The notes beneath the pieces were generated by a model, which saw nothing but the letters and a program-made list of their open reading frames with translations, had not been told where the DNA came from and searched no databases. Source: G020348385 sp964538085 (GTDB lineage Bacteria; Acidobacteriota; Aminicenantia; Aminicenantales; Aminicenantaceae). From it: a DNA stretch of 64,000 bases. Positions 17,646 to 26,102 of the stretch are shown here, piece by piece (the first letter of the stretch is position 1; each line of letters opens with the position of its first letter). Position numbers and translations under genes: made by a program. The stretch is from contig CAZIDF010000003.1 in NCBI GenBank assembly GCA_964538085.1, positions 186,001-250,000 on the forward strand, read 5' to 3'.

Positions 17646-20600
17646 TTGGTAAAGCTGACGATAAACGGTAAAACGGGAGAATTCCCAGAAGGCAAAATGC
17701 TTTTGGAATGTATCGAGAGCACCGGATTGAAGGTTCCCACTCTTTGCCATCATAAGGCTTTGCTTCCCTATGGAGCGTGCCGGCTGTGTTTGGTGGAAGT
17801 CACACAGGGGACCCGAAAATCCATCCAGGCATCCTGTACATATCCTGCTATCGAAGGTATATCCGTCCAAACGGATACCGAAGAAGTTGTCAAGACACGG
17901 AAGGTGATGGCAGAGCTCCTGATGGCCAGATGCCCGGACTCGAAGGCGATCCAAAATATGGCGGCAGAACTCGGTGTGACCGAAACACGGATCGAGAAGA
18001 AAAATGACGACTGTTTTCTTTGTGGTCTGTGTGTAAGAGTCTGTCATGAACGGATGGGCATAAATGCCATCAGTTTCTCAGGTCGGGGATCGAAAAGGGT
18101 CGCCGGGCCTCCTTTTGATGCCCTTTCCGACGTCTGCCAAACCTGCGGTGCCTGTGTATCTATCTGCCCGACAGAGCGGATCAAGTTAGATAAAGTCTCC
18201 ACGCACAAGGTCGTTCCGATTCTCGATGAATACAATGAAGGCCTCATACAGAGATCGGCAGCCTATATCTCCTATCCGCAGGCCGTTCCCAACAAAGCGG
18301 CCATCGATGACAGATACTGTGCCCACATGCTCAAGGGCGAGTGCCAAATCTGCAAGGAATATTGCGAGGCCGATGCCATCGATTATGATCAGAAAGAGAC
18401 AAAAGTCGATCTGAATGTCGGCGCTTTCGTTTTGGCTCCGGGATTTGAAATATTCGATGCCCGGATCAAAGAAGAGCTGGGATACGATCGCTATCCCAAC
18501 GTGGTCACTTCAATTGAATTTGAAAGAATCCTGTCGACGACCGGGCCCTATCTAGGAGAAGTCTTGAGACCCAGCGATCAATCCCATCCCAAACGAGTGG
18601 GATTTATTCAATGTGTGGGCTCACGTGACTGTGAAAGAGACTACTGTTCTTCGGTCTGCTGTATGTACGCCACCAAAGAAGCCATTATCGCCAAGGAGCA
18701 TGCCGGAAAAGATCTGGAATGTGATATCTTTTTTATGGACATGCGGGCCTACAGCAAGGGCTTTGAAGAGTATTATCAGCAGGGAAAAGCGCTGGGAATC
18801 AATTATATAAGATGTCGCCCGCCTTCGATCCGGGAAATCCCGGAAACGAAAAACCTTCTGGTTGAATATATGGACGAAAAGGACAAGAAGGTCTCCCGCG
18901 AATACGATCTAGTTGTCCTCTCTGTCGGGATGTTGCCGCCCGGTGCTGCCAAAGACCTTGCCGAAAAATTCGGCATCGAGTTGAATGAATTCAATTTCTG
19001 CCAAACGTCGATGTTTAAGCCAGTTGAATCCAGTCGCGATGGCGTATACGTAGCGGGACCGTTTACCGAGCCTAAGGATATTCCAGAGACTATCATGCAA
19101 GCTTCGGGTGCATCATCTAAAGTCCTGTCGCTTTTAAAAGAGGAAAAAGGCAGTTTGATCACTCAAAAGGAGTTTCCTCCTGAACTGGATATCTCGGGGC
19201 AAGAGCCGAGAATCGGCGTGTTTGTCTGTCACTGCGGTTCCAATATTGCCGCAGTGGTCAATGTTCCCGATGTGGTGGAATATGCAAAAACACTTCCCAA
19301 TGTCGTGTTTGCGGACAATAACCTGTACACCTGTTCCAATGACACGCAGGAGATCATCAAGGAGGTTATCGAAGAGCACAAACTGAATCGTGTTGTCGTC
19401 GCCTCTTGCACACCGAGAACTCACGAGCCTCTATTCAGGAACACCATCCGTGAAGCCGGATTGAATCCGTATCTGTTCGAAATGGCCAACATCCGGGACC
19501 AGTGTTCCTGGGTGCACATGGCTGAACCCGAAAAGGCCACGGTCAAGTCAAGGGATTTGGTCCGAATGGCTGTTGCAAAAGCCAGGTTGTTGGAACCCTT
19601 GCAGAAAAGATATGTTCCGGTATTCAAATCTGCTCTAGTCATCGGTGGAGGTGCAGCCGGTATGTCTGCAGCCATCGAGCTTTCCGGTCAAGGCTACGAC
19701 GTCTATCTTCTCGAAAAAGAAAAAGAGCTGGGCGGAAACTTGAAACATATCCGGTACTTGTTGAATAAAGAGGATCCACAGAAGGAATTAGAAACCCTAA
19801 TCGATAAAGTGAAAAATGAAAAAAAGATCCATTTGTACACCGAAGCCAAAATCGAAAATATCGAAGGTTCTGTCGGAAATTTCAAAACCACGATTACAGT
19901 AAACGGAAAAAAAGAAGAGTTCGAACATGGGATCGTGATTGTGGCGACTGGGGCCAAAGAATATCAGGCCAAAGAATATATGTACGGCCAGGATGATAAT
20001 GTTGTGACCCAGGTTGAACTGGAAGAGCGCCTGAAGCCCGGTGGAAAATGGTCGACTCCCTCCAACAATGGTTTTCCGAAAAATGTGGTGATGATACAGT
20101 GCGTTGGATCTCGAGACGAGGAAAGACCCTACTGTTCGAGAGTCTGTTGTTCGGAAGCCGTCAAAAATGCCTTGAAAATCAAAGAACTTTCCCCAGAAAC
20201 CAATGTTTATGTCTTATACCGAGATGTGAGGACCTACGGATTTAGAGAGAAATACTACTCCGAAGCACGGAAGAAGAATGTCCTTTTTATCCGATATGAT
20301 GAGGACAAGAAGCCCATCGTTTCTAAAAACGGCCAGGGATTAAAGGTGGGATTTTTTGACGAAACCCTGAAAAAGACGGTGGAGATTCCCGTCGATCTGG
20401 TTGTGCTGTCCACAGGAATCGTTGCCGATGAAGGGAATGAAACGCTCGCTCAATTTTTAAAAGTCCCCCTCAACCAGGATAAATTCTTCCTCGAAGCGCA
20501 CATGAAACTTCGCCCGGTTGATTTCGCCGTGGATGGAGTCTTTTTATGTGGCTTAGCCCATTCGGCTAAAGCCATAGATGAAAGCATCATCCAGGCCCAG

Positions 20601-20906
20601 GCAACCGCCTCACGGGCAGCGACCATACTCTCGAAGGACTCCATAGAGCTGGAAGCGACGATATCAGAAGTGATAGACGAAAATTGCGATGGGTGTGCTT
20701 ACTGTGTTGAACCATGCCCGTATAATGCTATCACTTTGCTCGAGTACATGAATAAAGGTTCGACAAAAAAGACAGTTGAGGTCAATCCAAGTGCGTGTAA
20801 GGGTTGTGGTTGCTGCATGGCAACCTGTCCCAAAAAAGGCATCATGGTGAAAGGATTTACGTTGGAACAACTGACCGCGCAGGTCGAAGCCGCCTTAGGA
20901 GTGTAA
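17646..20906 (+). CDS. NuoG/HydA-type ferredoxin domains fused to a partial HdrA and a second full HdrA
   Basis: 1086 residues from a TTG 5 nt after the previous stop. Residues 1-75 are a 2Fe-2S ferredoxin (C34, C45, C48, C64). About 120-175 holds two [4Fe-4S] motifs (CFLCGLCVRVC, CQTCGACVSIC). From about 197 (EYNEGLIQRSAAYISYP) the sequence continues HdrA just after its first ferredoxin motif and runs to about 500, lacking its own FAD half. From about 515 (RIGVFVCHCGSN) a second HdrA begins, with a full N-terminal domain, FAD motif VIGGGAAGMSAAIELS and C-terminal CDGCAYCVEPCP and CKGCGCCMATCP clusters. It would be the central flavin and Fe-S scaffold joining HdrBC, MvhD and the NuoEF part. 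Confidence 0.88.
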   Translation: MVKLTINGKTGEFPEGKMLLECIESTGLKVPTLCHHKALLPYGACRLCLVEVTQGTRKSIQASCTYPAIEGISVQTDTEEVVKTRKVMAELLMARCPDSKAIQNMAAELGVTETRIEKKNDDCFLCGLCVRVCHERMGINAISFSGRGSKRVAGPPFDALSDVCQTCGACVSICPTERIKLDKVSTHKVVPILDEYNEGLIQRSAAYISYPQAVPNKAAIDDRYCAHMLKGECQICKEYCEADAIDYDQKETKVDLNVGAFVLAPGFEIFDARIKEELGYDRYPNVVTSIEFERILSTTGPYLGEVLRPSDQSHPKRVGFIQCVGSRDCERDYCSSVCCMYATKEAIIAKEHAGKDLECDIFFMDMRAYSKGFEEYYQQGKALGINYIRCRPPSIREIPETKNLLVEYMDEKDKKVSREYDLVVLSVGMLPPGAAKDLAEKFGIELNEFNFCQTSMFKPVESSRDGVYVAGPFTEPKDIPETIMQASGASSKVLSLLKEEKGSLITQKEFPPELDISGQEPRIGVFVCHCGSNIAAVVNVPDVVEYAKTLPNVVFADNNLYTCSNDTQEIIKEVIEEHKLNRVVVASCTPRTHEPLFRNTIREAGLNPYLFEMANIRDQCSWVHMAEPEKATVKSRDLVRMAVAKARLLEPLQKRYVPVFKSALVIGGGAAGMSAAIELSGQGYDVYLLEKEKELGGNLKHIRYLLNKEDPQKELETLIDKVKNEKKIHLYTEAKIENIEGSVGNFKTTITVNGKKEEFEHGIVIVATGAKEYQAKEYMYGQDDNVVTQVELEERLKPGGKWSTPSNNGFPKNVVMIQCVGSRDEERPYCSRVCCSEAVKNALKIKELSPETNVYVLYRDVRTYGFREKYYSEARKKNVLFIRYDEDKKPIVSKNGQGLKVGFFDETLKKTVEIPVDLVVLSTGIVADEGNETLAQFLKVPLNQDKFFLEAHMKLRPVDFAVDGVFLCGLAHSAKAIDESIIQAQATASRAATILSKDSIELEATISEVIDENCDGCAYCVEPCPYNAITLLEYMNKGSTKKTVEVNPSACKGCGCCMATCPKKGIMVKGFTLEQLTAQVEAALGV

Positions 20907-20908
20907 TA

Positions 20909-21322
20909 ATGAACGATGAATTCCAACCCTTGATAGTCAACTTTTGTTGCAACTGGTGTTCCTACACTGGAGCAGACTTAGCCGGTGTTTCCAGACTGCA
21001 ATATCCTCCTAATATCAGGATAATTAGAGTGATGTGTTCCAGCATGGTACATCTCAACTTAATAATCGATGCACTGACAAAAGGAGCGGATGGTGTATTG
21101 GTCTGTGGCTGTCATATCGGCGATTGTCATTATGAAGACGGCAATGAAAAGACAAAAAAAAGAGCTGAAGCTCTCGGCATCATGTTGGAGGATTTTGGAC
21201 TGGAAGAAGAGAGGTTCCGGTTGGAATGGATATCGGCATCCGAAGGCCCGAAATTTGCGCTGGTGATGAAAGAATTCACTGAGCAGATAAAAAAACTGGG
21301 GCCAAGCCCATACAAAATGTAA
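20909..21322 (+). CDS. mvhD: MvhD/FrhD-like [2Fe-2S] hydrogenase-Hdr linker subunit
   Basis: 137 residues from the ATG 2 nt after the HdrA stop; a longer upstream frame only re-reads the HdrA gene. Conserved cysteines appear in FCCNWCSYTGAD, RVMCSSM and VCGCHIGDCHYEDGN, the hallmark of MvhD. In methanogens MvhD passes electrons from hydrogenase MvhAG to HdrA; in bacteria it also links other donors. MvhAG-type subunits are encoded at 30051-32432 behind the same operator, so coupling of H2 to this Hdr complex is the best inference. Confidence 0.92.
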   Translation: MNDEFQPLIVNFCCNWCSYTGADLAGVSRLQYPPNIRIIRVMCSSMVHLNLIIDALTKGADGVLVCGCHIGDCHYEDGNEKTKKRAEALGIMLEDFGLEEERFRLEWISASEGPKFALVMKEFTEQIKKLGPSPYKM

Positions 21323-21341
21323 AATTTAGAGGGAGTTGCCT

Positions 21342-21548
21342 ATGGCAGATTTATCCAAACTCATAGACGGAAAAAAATATATGTGGGATGGCGAAGTGTA
21401 TGAGTCTGAAACACAAGCCCAAGAAACCAAAAAAAAATACGAAGATGATAATTTTGAAGTCCAGTTGATACAAGAAGAGAACCAGTATTTTGTGTATTCA
21501 AGAAAAGTCGTTAAAGAAATTGTTTTAGAAGGGGAGCCGCCAGCATAA
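21342..21548 (+). CDS. Small acidic protein of unknown function, last gene of the hdr operon
   Basis: 68 residues from an ATG with GAGGGAGTT upstream, 19 nt after mvhD and directly before a terminator. It is charged, acidic, has no cysteines or membrane segment, and has an alternating pattern (YMWDGEVYESETQA, then FEVQLIQEENQYFVYSRKVV) that suggests a small alpha/beta fold. I do not recognise a family. Position makes it a candidate accessory or assembly factor of the Hdr complex. The reading frame is compact, has a good ribosome site and ends exactly at the terminator stem, so I consider it real. Confidence 0.72.
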   Translation: MADLSKLIDGKKYMWDGEVYESETQAQETKKKYEDDNFEVQLIQEENQYFVYSRKVVKEIVLEGEPPA

Positions 21549-21587
21549 AAAAACCTGCCCTCGGAATTTTCCCAGGACAGGTTTTTT
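21548..21587 (+). terminator. Intrinsic terminator of the hdr operon (bidirectional)
   Basis: AAAAAACCTG (21548-21557) pairs with CAGGTTTTTT (21578-21587); the inner part pairs further with two mismatches around the AATTTT loop. The A-rich and T-rich ends make it usable on both strands, serving the convergent response-regulator gene at 21607 as well. Confidence 0.85.
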
Positions 21588-21606
21588 ATGGTTGGTATTG
21601 ATTTTT

Positions 21607-22401
21607 TTAGTGATCCGTTCGAATCGGTTTTTGCTTCACTATTATATCGCTGGCTAATTTTTCCTGCAGTTTTTTCCTGTTCTCTTTCTGAATGGCTATT
21701 TGACGATCCACCTCATCCTGGATGGTTTGGTGAAGTTCGCAATTTTCACACTGGTAGATCTGTGAACAGGCCCTGGTTGAAATCTCTCCACTCATGGTGT
21801 ATCTGCACTCGTTTCTCCCTGATTGAAAGGCCAGTTTGTCCAAGAAAGGTTTTATCCTCGGATCGCTGCTGAATTTTTCTTTGCTCATCATAGCTACGTG
21901 GAAATTACATGCATTCGAGCATTGATAGCCCAGCGTACATCTCCGCTTTGGGATGATGCCTGCTTGCATCCAGATGCAGGGGGCGATAATCTTGTCTTCG
22001 ATAACCGGTTCTTCCACAGGAGGGGTTGGAACGATTTCAACTTCGAGGGTTTGCCGGATCAAAGTTTCTAGATAGCTCATCTCGAAGGGTTTTTGCAAAT
22101 ACTCGATAGCCCCTCTGCGCATGGCCTCTTTTTCCGTTTCTACCGAAGGGTATGCCGTGATGATGATAACCTTTGCATCCGGGTGCTTTGATTTGATTTC
22201 TTCCAACACCGAAAGCCCATCGCGGCCTGGCAGTCTCAGGTCGATAATCATGACACCATAATCGTTAAAATTATAATTTTCCAATGCCTTATCGCCATCA
22301 GTGGCGGTATCGACCTTGTGCCCCGTGTCCGAGAAATAGTCGACCAAAGCATCCCGCATGATTTCTTCGTCTTCTACAACCAACATATTTTCTTTTTTCA
22401 T
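21607..22401 (-). CDS. Response regulator with duplicated C-x12-C-x5-C-x(2,3)-C-x2-H metal-binding motif
   Basis: 264 residues from the ATG at 22401, preceded by GGAGG. Residues 1-120 are a receiver domain (E10, D11, phosphoacceptor D54, T82, K104). After a Pro/Glu linker comes a Cys-rich region with two matching units: C142, C155, C161, C165, H168, and C199, C212, C218, C221, H224. Spacing is C-x12-C-x5-C-x3-C-x2-H and C-x12-C-x5-C-x2-C-x2-H, which suggests an internal duplication binding zinc or Fe-S. No DNA-binding output domain is visible; the C-terminal 40 residues are coiled-coil-like and basic. It is transcribed from a sigma-54 promoter next to an NtrC-type regulator. Confidence 0.82.
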   Translation of the reverse strand: MKKENMLVVEDEEIMRDALVDYFSDTGHKVDTATDGDKALENYNFNDYGVMIIDLRLPGRDGLSVLEEIKSKHPDAKVIIITAYPSVETEKEAMRRGAIEYLQKPFEMSYLETLIRQTLEVEIVPTPPVEEPVIEDKIIAPCIWMQAGIIPKRRCTLGYQCSNACNFHVAMMSKEKFSSDPRIKPFLDKLAFQSGRNECRYTMSGEISTRACSQIYQCENCELHQTIQDEVDRQIAIQKENRKKLQEKLASDIIVKQKPIRTDH

Positions 22402-22454
22402 GATAACCTCCAAGTTATTATTTTTTTTCATTTTTGACATGAGACACTTGTATA

Positions 22455-22470
22455 TGCAAATAGCGTGCCA
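22455..22470 (-). promoter_or_regulatory. Sigma-54 (-24/-12) promoter
   Basis: On the minus strand TGGCAC (22470-22465), 5 nt, TTGCA (22459-22455), a perfect match to the RpoN consensus. Transcription would start about 40-45 nt before the ATG at 22401. Upstream are two possible activator sites: the palindrome AAGCCGGCTT (22490-22499) and TACAT-N6-ATGTA (22533-22548). Confidence 0.82.
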
Positions 22471-22597
22471 GGATGATATATTACGAAGAAAGCCGGCTTA
22501 AAAAATCCATAAGTGGTTATTTTTAAATAGATTACATAGGGAAATGTAGTTGAGGCGAAAAGTATCGCTGGAAAAATAAGTGTATATTAAATGGACA

Positions 22598-23950
22598 CTA
22601 GCCGTCTAAATTATTGACAGTTACGTTATATTTTTTTAGCTTGTTGTACAGGGTCATCCGGCGGATACCAAGAATATTAGAAGCCTTTGAAATGTTGCCT
22701 TTTGTTTCTTCCAGCACATTCAGGATATGATGTTTTGTTATGGCTTCGATAGTTTTTTCCTTTTGTATGGTAGGGTGAATTATGTCCTGGGGAAGTTCAG
22801 CCATGGTGATGGCGCTACTCTTAGATAGAATGACGCCATGTTCTACCATGTTCTCCAATTCTCTCACATTGCCGGGCCAAGAATAATTCAGCATAAATTC
22901 GATGACTCCGGAGGAGAATTTGACTATGTCCTTGCCATTTTCATCTGCATAACGTTTTAGAAAATGCTCTGCCAGCGGGAGGATATCCTCTCTTCTTTCT
23001 TTGAGCGGAGGGATATTAATGGTCACAACTTTTAGCCGGTAGTATAGATCTTCCCTGAACTTTCCTTCTAAGACCATGTTTCTTAAATCTTTATTTGTGG
23101 CGGTGATAACTCGAACATCGACAGGAATTTCCTCGTTGCTGCCGATCCTGGTAATCTTTCTTTCTTCCAGCGATCTCAAAAGATGGATCTGGGTATTGGT
23201 ATTTATTTCACCGATCTCATCCAGGAATAAGGTCCCTTTGTCTGCCGCTTCGAACTTTCCCTTTTTTCGTTCGACTGCTCCGGTGAATGAACCTTTTTCA
23301 TGGCCGAAAAGTTCGCTTTCCAGAAGACTTTCTGCAAGGGCTGCGCAACTGGTAGCGATGAATGGTTTGCTTCGGCGTTTGCTTTGATGGTGAATGGCCC
23401 GAGCGACTATTTCTTTCCCCGTTCCTGTTTCTCCGGCTATCAAAACGGTGGCATTGGTCGGAGCGATGGTTTTTATCAGTTCGAATATTTTCAACATCTT
23501 TGAGCTTTTGGCGATAATTCCTTCGAATCGAAATTTTTCCTTTATCTGCTGCCGGAGTGAAATATTTTCCTCGATCAAATCCTGATGTTCCACCAATTTT
23601 TCTATTATAAGTTCGACCTTTTCCGGGCAAAATGGCTTTTCGATGTAATCGAATGCTCCCTCTCTGATTGCCGTAGTGGCTGTCTGGATGGTCGCATGAG
23701 CCGTGATAATCACAGCGGCGAGGGTGGGATACATTCTTTTCGCCTCTTTCATCAGTTCGATGCCGTTCATACCAGGCATCACCAAATCCGCTAGCATGAT
23801 GTTGAACTTTTTCTTTTTCAGTATTTCAAGCGCTTCTTCGGCTGATGCAGCGACGGTCACGTCATAGCCAACTCCATCCAGCCAATCATGGAGTGATTCT
23901 CTTACGATATCCTCGTCGTCGACGACAAGGATTTCATTCTTTTTTTTCAT
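22598..23950 (-). CDS. NtrC-family sigma-54-dependent response regulator
   Basis: 450 residues from the ATG at 23950, which has GGAGG upstream. The receiver domain (1-120) holds the phosphoacceptor Asp in MLADLVMPG. The AAA+ domain has Walker A GETGTGKE, the sigma-54 contact loop GSFTGA (in place of the more common GAFTGA), and Walker B TLFLDEIGE. A C-terminal Fis-type helix-turn-helix ends with GIRRMTLYNKLKKY. It overlaps the 3' end of the kinase gene by 17 nt, so the two form a two-component pair. The nearby RpoN promoter at 22455-22470 is its most obvious target. Confidence 0.94.
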   Translation of the reverse strand: MKKKNEILVVDDEDIVRESLHDWLDGVGYDVTVAASAEEALEILKKKKFNIMLADLVMPGMNGIELMKEAKRMYPTLAAVIITAHATIQTATTAIREGAFDYIEKPFCPEKVELIIEKLVEHQDLIEENISLRQQIKEKFRFEGIIAKSSKMLKIFELIKTIAPTNATVLIAGETGTGKEIVARAIHHQSKRRSKPFIATSCAALAESLLESELFGHEKGSFTGAVERKKGKFEAADKGTLFLDEIGEINTNTQIHLLRSLEERKITRIGSNEEIPVDVRVITATNKDLRNMVLEGKFREDLYYRLKVVTINIPPLKERREDILPLAEHFLKRYADENGKDIVKFSSGVIEFMLNYSWPGNVRELENMVEHGVILSKSSAITMAELPQDIIHPTIQKEKTIEAITKHHILNVLEETKGNISKASNILGIRRMTLYNKLKKYNVTVNNLDG

Positions 23951-25439
23951 TCGAGACCTCCAGGTAGATCGAGAATGTCGTTCCCACATCTTGTTCACTC
24001 TCAACTTCAATTTTACCCTTATGTTTTCCGATTATCCCATGGACAACAGATAGCCCTAGGCCAACACCTTTGCCCTTTTCTTTTGTCGTGAAAAAAGGCG
24101 TGAAAAGTTTTTTCAGATTTTCCTTGGGAATACCGATTCCTGTATCCTTGATATCTATCCTGACTGTGTCTTTTCTTGTGTCTCCGACGATGGTGTTCTT
24201 GGCGACCGAAGTGGTGATCGCTAGGTTGCCTCCTTCAGGCATCGCTTGAATAGCGTTCAGGATTATGTTGATCAAAACCTGTTCGATTTTTTCGAAGTCT
24301 GCAAGAACTTGAGGGAGATCTAGATCAAAGTTTTTTTCCAGTCTGATATTTTCAAGGTTGATCTGATTTCTGACCAAAAGCAAGGCTGCATCGATGATCT
24401 TGTTAATGTCGTTGGGGCTTATGCTCGGATCGGATTGACGCGCGAATGTGAGAAGATTTCTTATGATGCGGGTCGTTCTGTCCAGCTCCTTTTCCATTTT
24501 TTGCAGTTGTTTCTCTGTCGATTCCTCCTGTATTTTTTTTTCTCTGTGTTTTTTCTGGAACAGTTTCACATAAACCATGATACCTGCCAGAGGATTGTTC
24601 ACTTCGTGTACAACACTGGCCGCTAGCTGGCCTAGGGAGACCATCTTTTCTGATTGCAAAAGCTCTTCTTCTGCCTGCTTCCGTTTGGTGATGTCTTCTC
24701 CCGAGCTGAGAGTGCCAAAGATATGGCCGTTTTCATCTATGAGTGTCGTGTTGTGCCAGGCGATGATCCTTTCTTCTCCTGATTTGGTCATGATGATGTT
24801 TTCGTAGTCTTCGACTTCATCCTGCTCTCCGGCCATCACTTTTGTGAATGTCTTTTTTCTTTCTTCTCTGGCGTCTTCCGGAACGCATAAATCGAACCAG
24901 TTTTTACCGATGATTTCATCCTCTTGATAGCCTAAAACCGCGCACCCTTTCTTGTTTATAAGGGAGACGATTCCGTTTTCGTTGATGGCTACGATAATAA
25001 CTCCTGCTATATTCAGGTAGAGCTGGGCTTTGTTTCTTTCCTCACGTAACTTCCCCCATAATCCCCTATGTTTAGTTAGATCCCTGAAGTTTTCAACAAT
25101 TCCGATTATTTCATTATTGCTGGATCGTAGAGGTGAAGCTGTTATATTCACGGGCACTTCATCTCCCGCTTTATTTTTGATCAAAATTTCATAATTGAAT
25201 ACAGGCTTGCCCGTCTCCAGTATTTCCTCAAGTGGACAGAAATTTTCGCAGAGTTCACTTTGCAAGATTTCGCAACATGCCTTGTTTAAAACTTCTTGCT
25301 GTTTGAAGCCTGTGATTTCTTCAGCCGATCGATTGAAATATGTGATCTTGGAGTTTTTATCGACCGTTAAGACTCCTCCCTCCATGCTTTCCAGCAGATT
25401 AATCAAAAACTCTTTACCGATTTTTTCTTCTTCTGCCAA
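23934..25439 (-). CDS. PAS-PAS sensor histidine kinase with Cys-containing first PAS domain
   Basis: 501 residues, with no membrane segment seen, so probably cytosolic. PAS1 (about 10-130) contains CCEILQSELCENFCPL, a cluster of four cysteines that could hold a redox cofactor or metal. PAS2 spans about 135-255. The HisKA domain has the H-box VVHEVNNPLAG and the HATPase domain has DTGIGIPKENLKKLFTPFFTT and GKGVGLGLSVVHG. It should phosphorylate the NtrC-type regulator encoded directly downstream. The location behind hydrogenase genes suggests redox or H2-linked sensing, but the signal is not known. Confidence 0.92.
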   Translation of the reverse strand: MAEEEKIGKEFLINLLESMEGGVLTVDKNSKITYFNRSAEEITGFKQQEVLNKACCEILQSELCENFCPLEEILETGKPVFNYEILIKNKAGDEVPVNITASPLRSSNNEIIGIVENFRDLTKHRGLWGKLREERNKAQLYLNIAGVIIVAINENGIVSLINKKGCAVLGYQEDEIIGKNWFDLCVPEDAREERKKTFTKVMAGEQDEVEDYENIIMTKSGEERIIAWHNTTLIDENGHIFGTLSSGEDITKRKQAEEELLQSEKMVSLGQLAASVVHEVNNPLAGIMVYVKLFQKKHREKKIQEESTEKQLQKMEKELDRTTRIIRNLLTFARQSDPSISPNDINKIIDAALLLVRNQINLENIRLEKNFDLDLPQVLADFEKIEQVLINIILNAIQAMPEGGNLAITTSVAKNTIVGDTRKDTVRIDIKDTGIGIPKENLKKLFTPFFTTKEKGKGVGLGLSVVHGIIGKHKGKIEVESEQDVGTTFSIYLEVSNEKKE

Positions 25440-25555
25440 TGCCTTTCTCCTTTGACCAGGTTGTTGGTATTATAATTATATGGAAACCCATTCTTTAGTA
25501 AAGACAATAAAATCTGCCTTCATTTTCGGCCCGTAAATCTTCCGGAAGTGTTTTT

Positions 25556-26095
25556 CTAAGCGAGCGGTTTTTGTGTTATCGTTAAATATTTTCGAAGTAT
25601 TTTTATCCCTGAAAGAGAATTTATGGGCATCTCTTGGAGTTGCGCTTTTATTTTTCTTGTATCTAAAAAGCAGGTGTGTCCGTTTCTTTTGTGTTCAAAG
25701 ATAATGTCAATTTCAGGATTTCCTATGATGAGAGCGATAAGAGTTTGACCGATATCGCCCAAAGGCTGTCTGTCGACATGGCTATGCTGGAAATCTGCTT
25801 TTATTCTGGTCCCTTTTCCTTTTTTTGATTGCAAGGAAAAATGGCCGTTTGCTGCTTTGGCAGCTTCGGATAAAAAAGATAATCCAAATCCGAATCGCCG
25901 CACCGTTTTGGAGGTGTAGAAGGGATCGAGTGCTTTTTCCAGAGTTTCTTTGTCCATTCCCACTCCGTTGTCGATGACTTCTATGGACAGCAAATCCTTA
26001 TTTTTATCTTCGGTTATCCGGATTTCGATTTTATCCGCTTTAGCCGCAACGGAATTTTCAGCTATGTCTAGGATGTGCAAAGATAGTTCTTCCAT
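25556..26095 (-). CDS. GHKL ATPase-domain protein (histidine-kinase-like ATPase without phosphoacceptor)
   Basis: 179 residues. It starts EELSLHILDIAENSVAAKA (N-box), followed by IEVIDNGVGMD (G1) and RRFGFGLSFLSEAAKAANG (G2), so it is an HATPase_c domain of the histidine kinase/anti-sigma type. No HisKA domain or phosphoacceptor His is present. Similar stand-alone ATPases accompany PHP and DRTGG genes in [FeFe]-hydrogenase regulatory cassettes. It is 7 nt downstream of the PHP gene and probably part of the same transcript. Its partner is unknown. Confidence 0.82.
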   Translation of the reverse strand: MEELSLHILDIAENSVAAKADKIEIRITEDKNKDLLSIEVIDNGVGMDKETLEKALDPFYTSKTVRRFGFGLSFLSEAAKAANGHFSLQSKKGKGTRIKADFQHSHVDRQPLGDIGQTLIALIIGNPEIDIIFEHKRNGHTCFLDTRKIKAQLQEMPINSLSGIKILRKYLTITQKPLA

Positions 26096-26102
26096 TAGAG
26101 GC

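Noticed and set aside
13235..17646. The split HdrA as an assembly error or frameshift
   Set aside because: The halves are 3.5 kb apart, each is joined in frame to a complete different domain, and the intervening genes are intact and tightly spaced.
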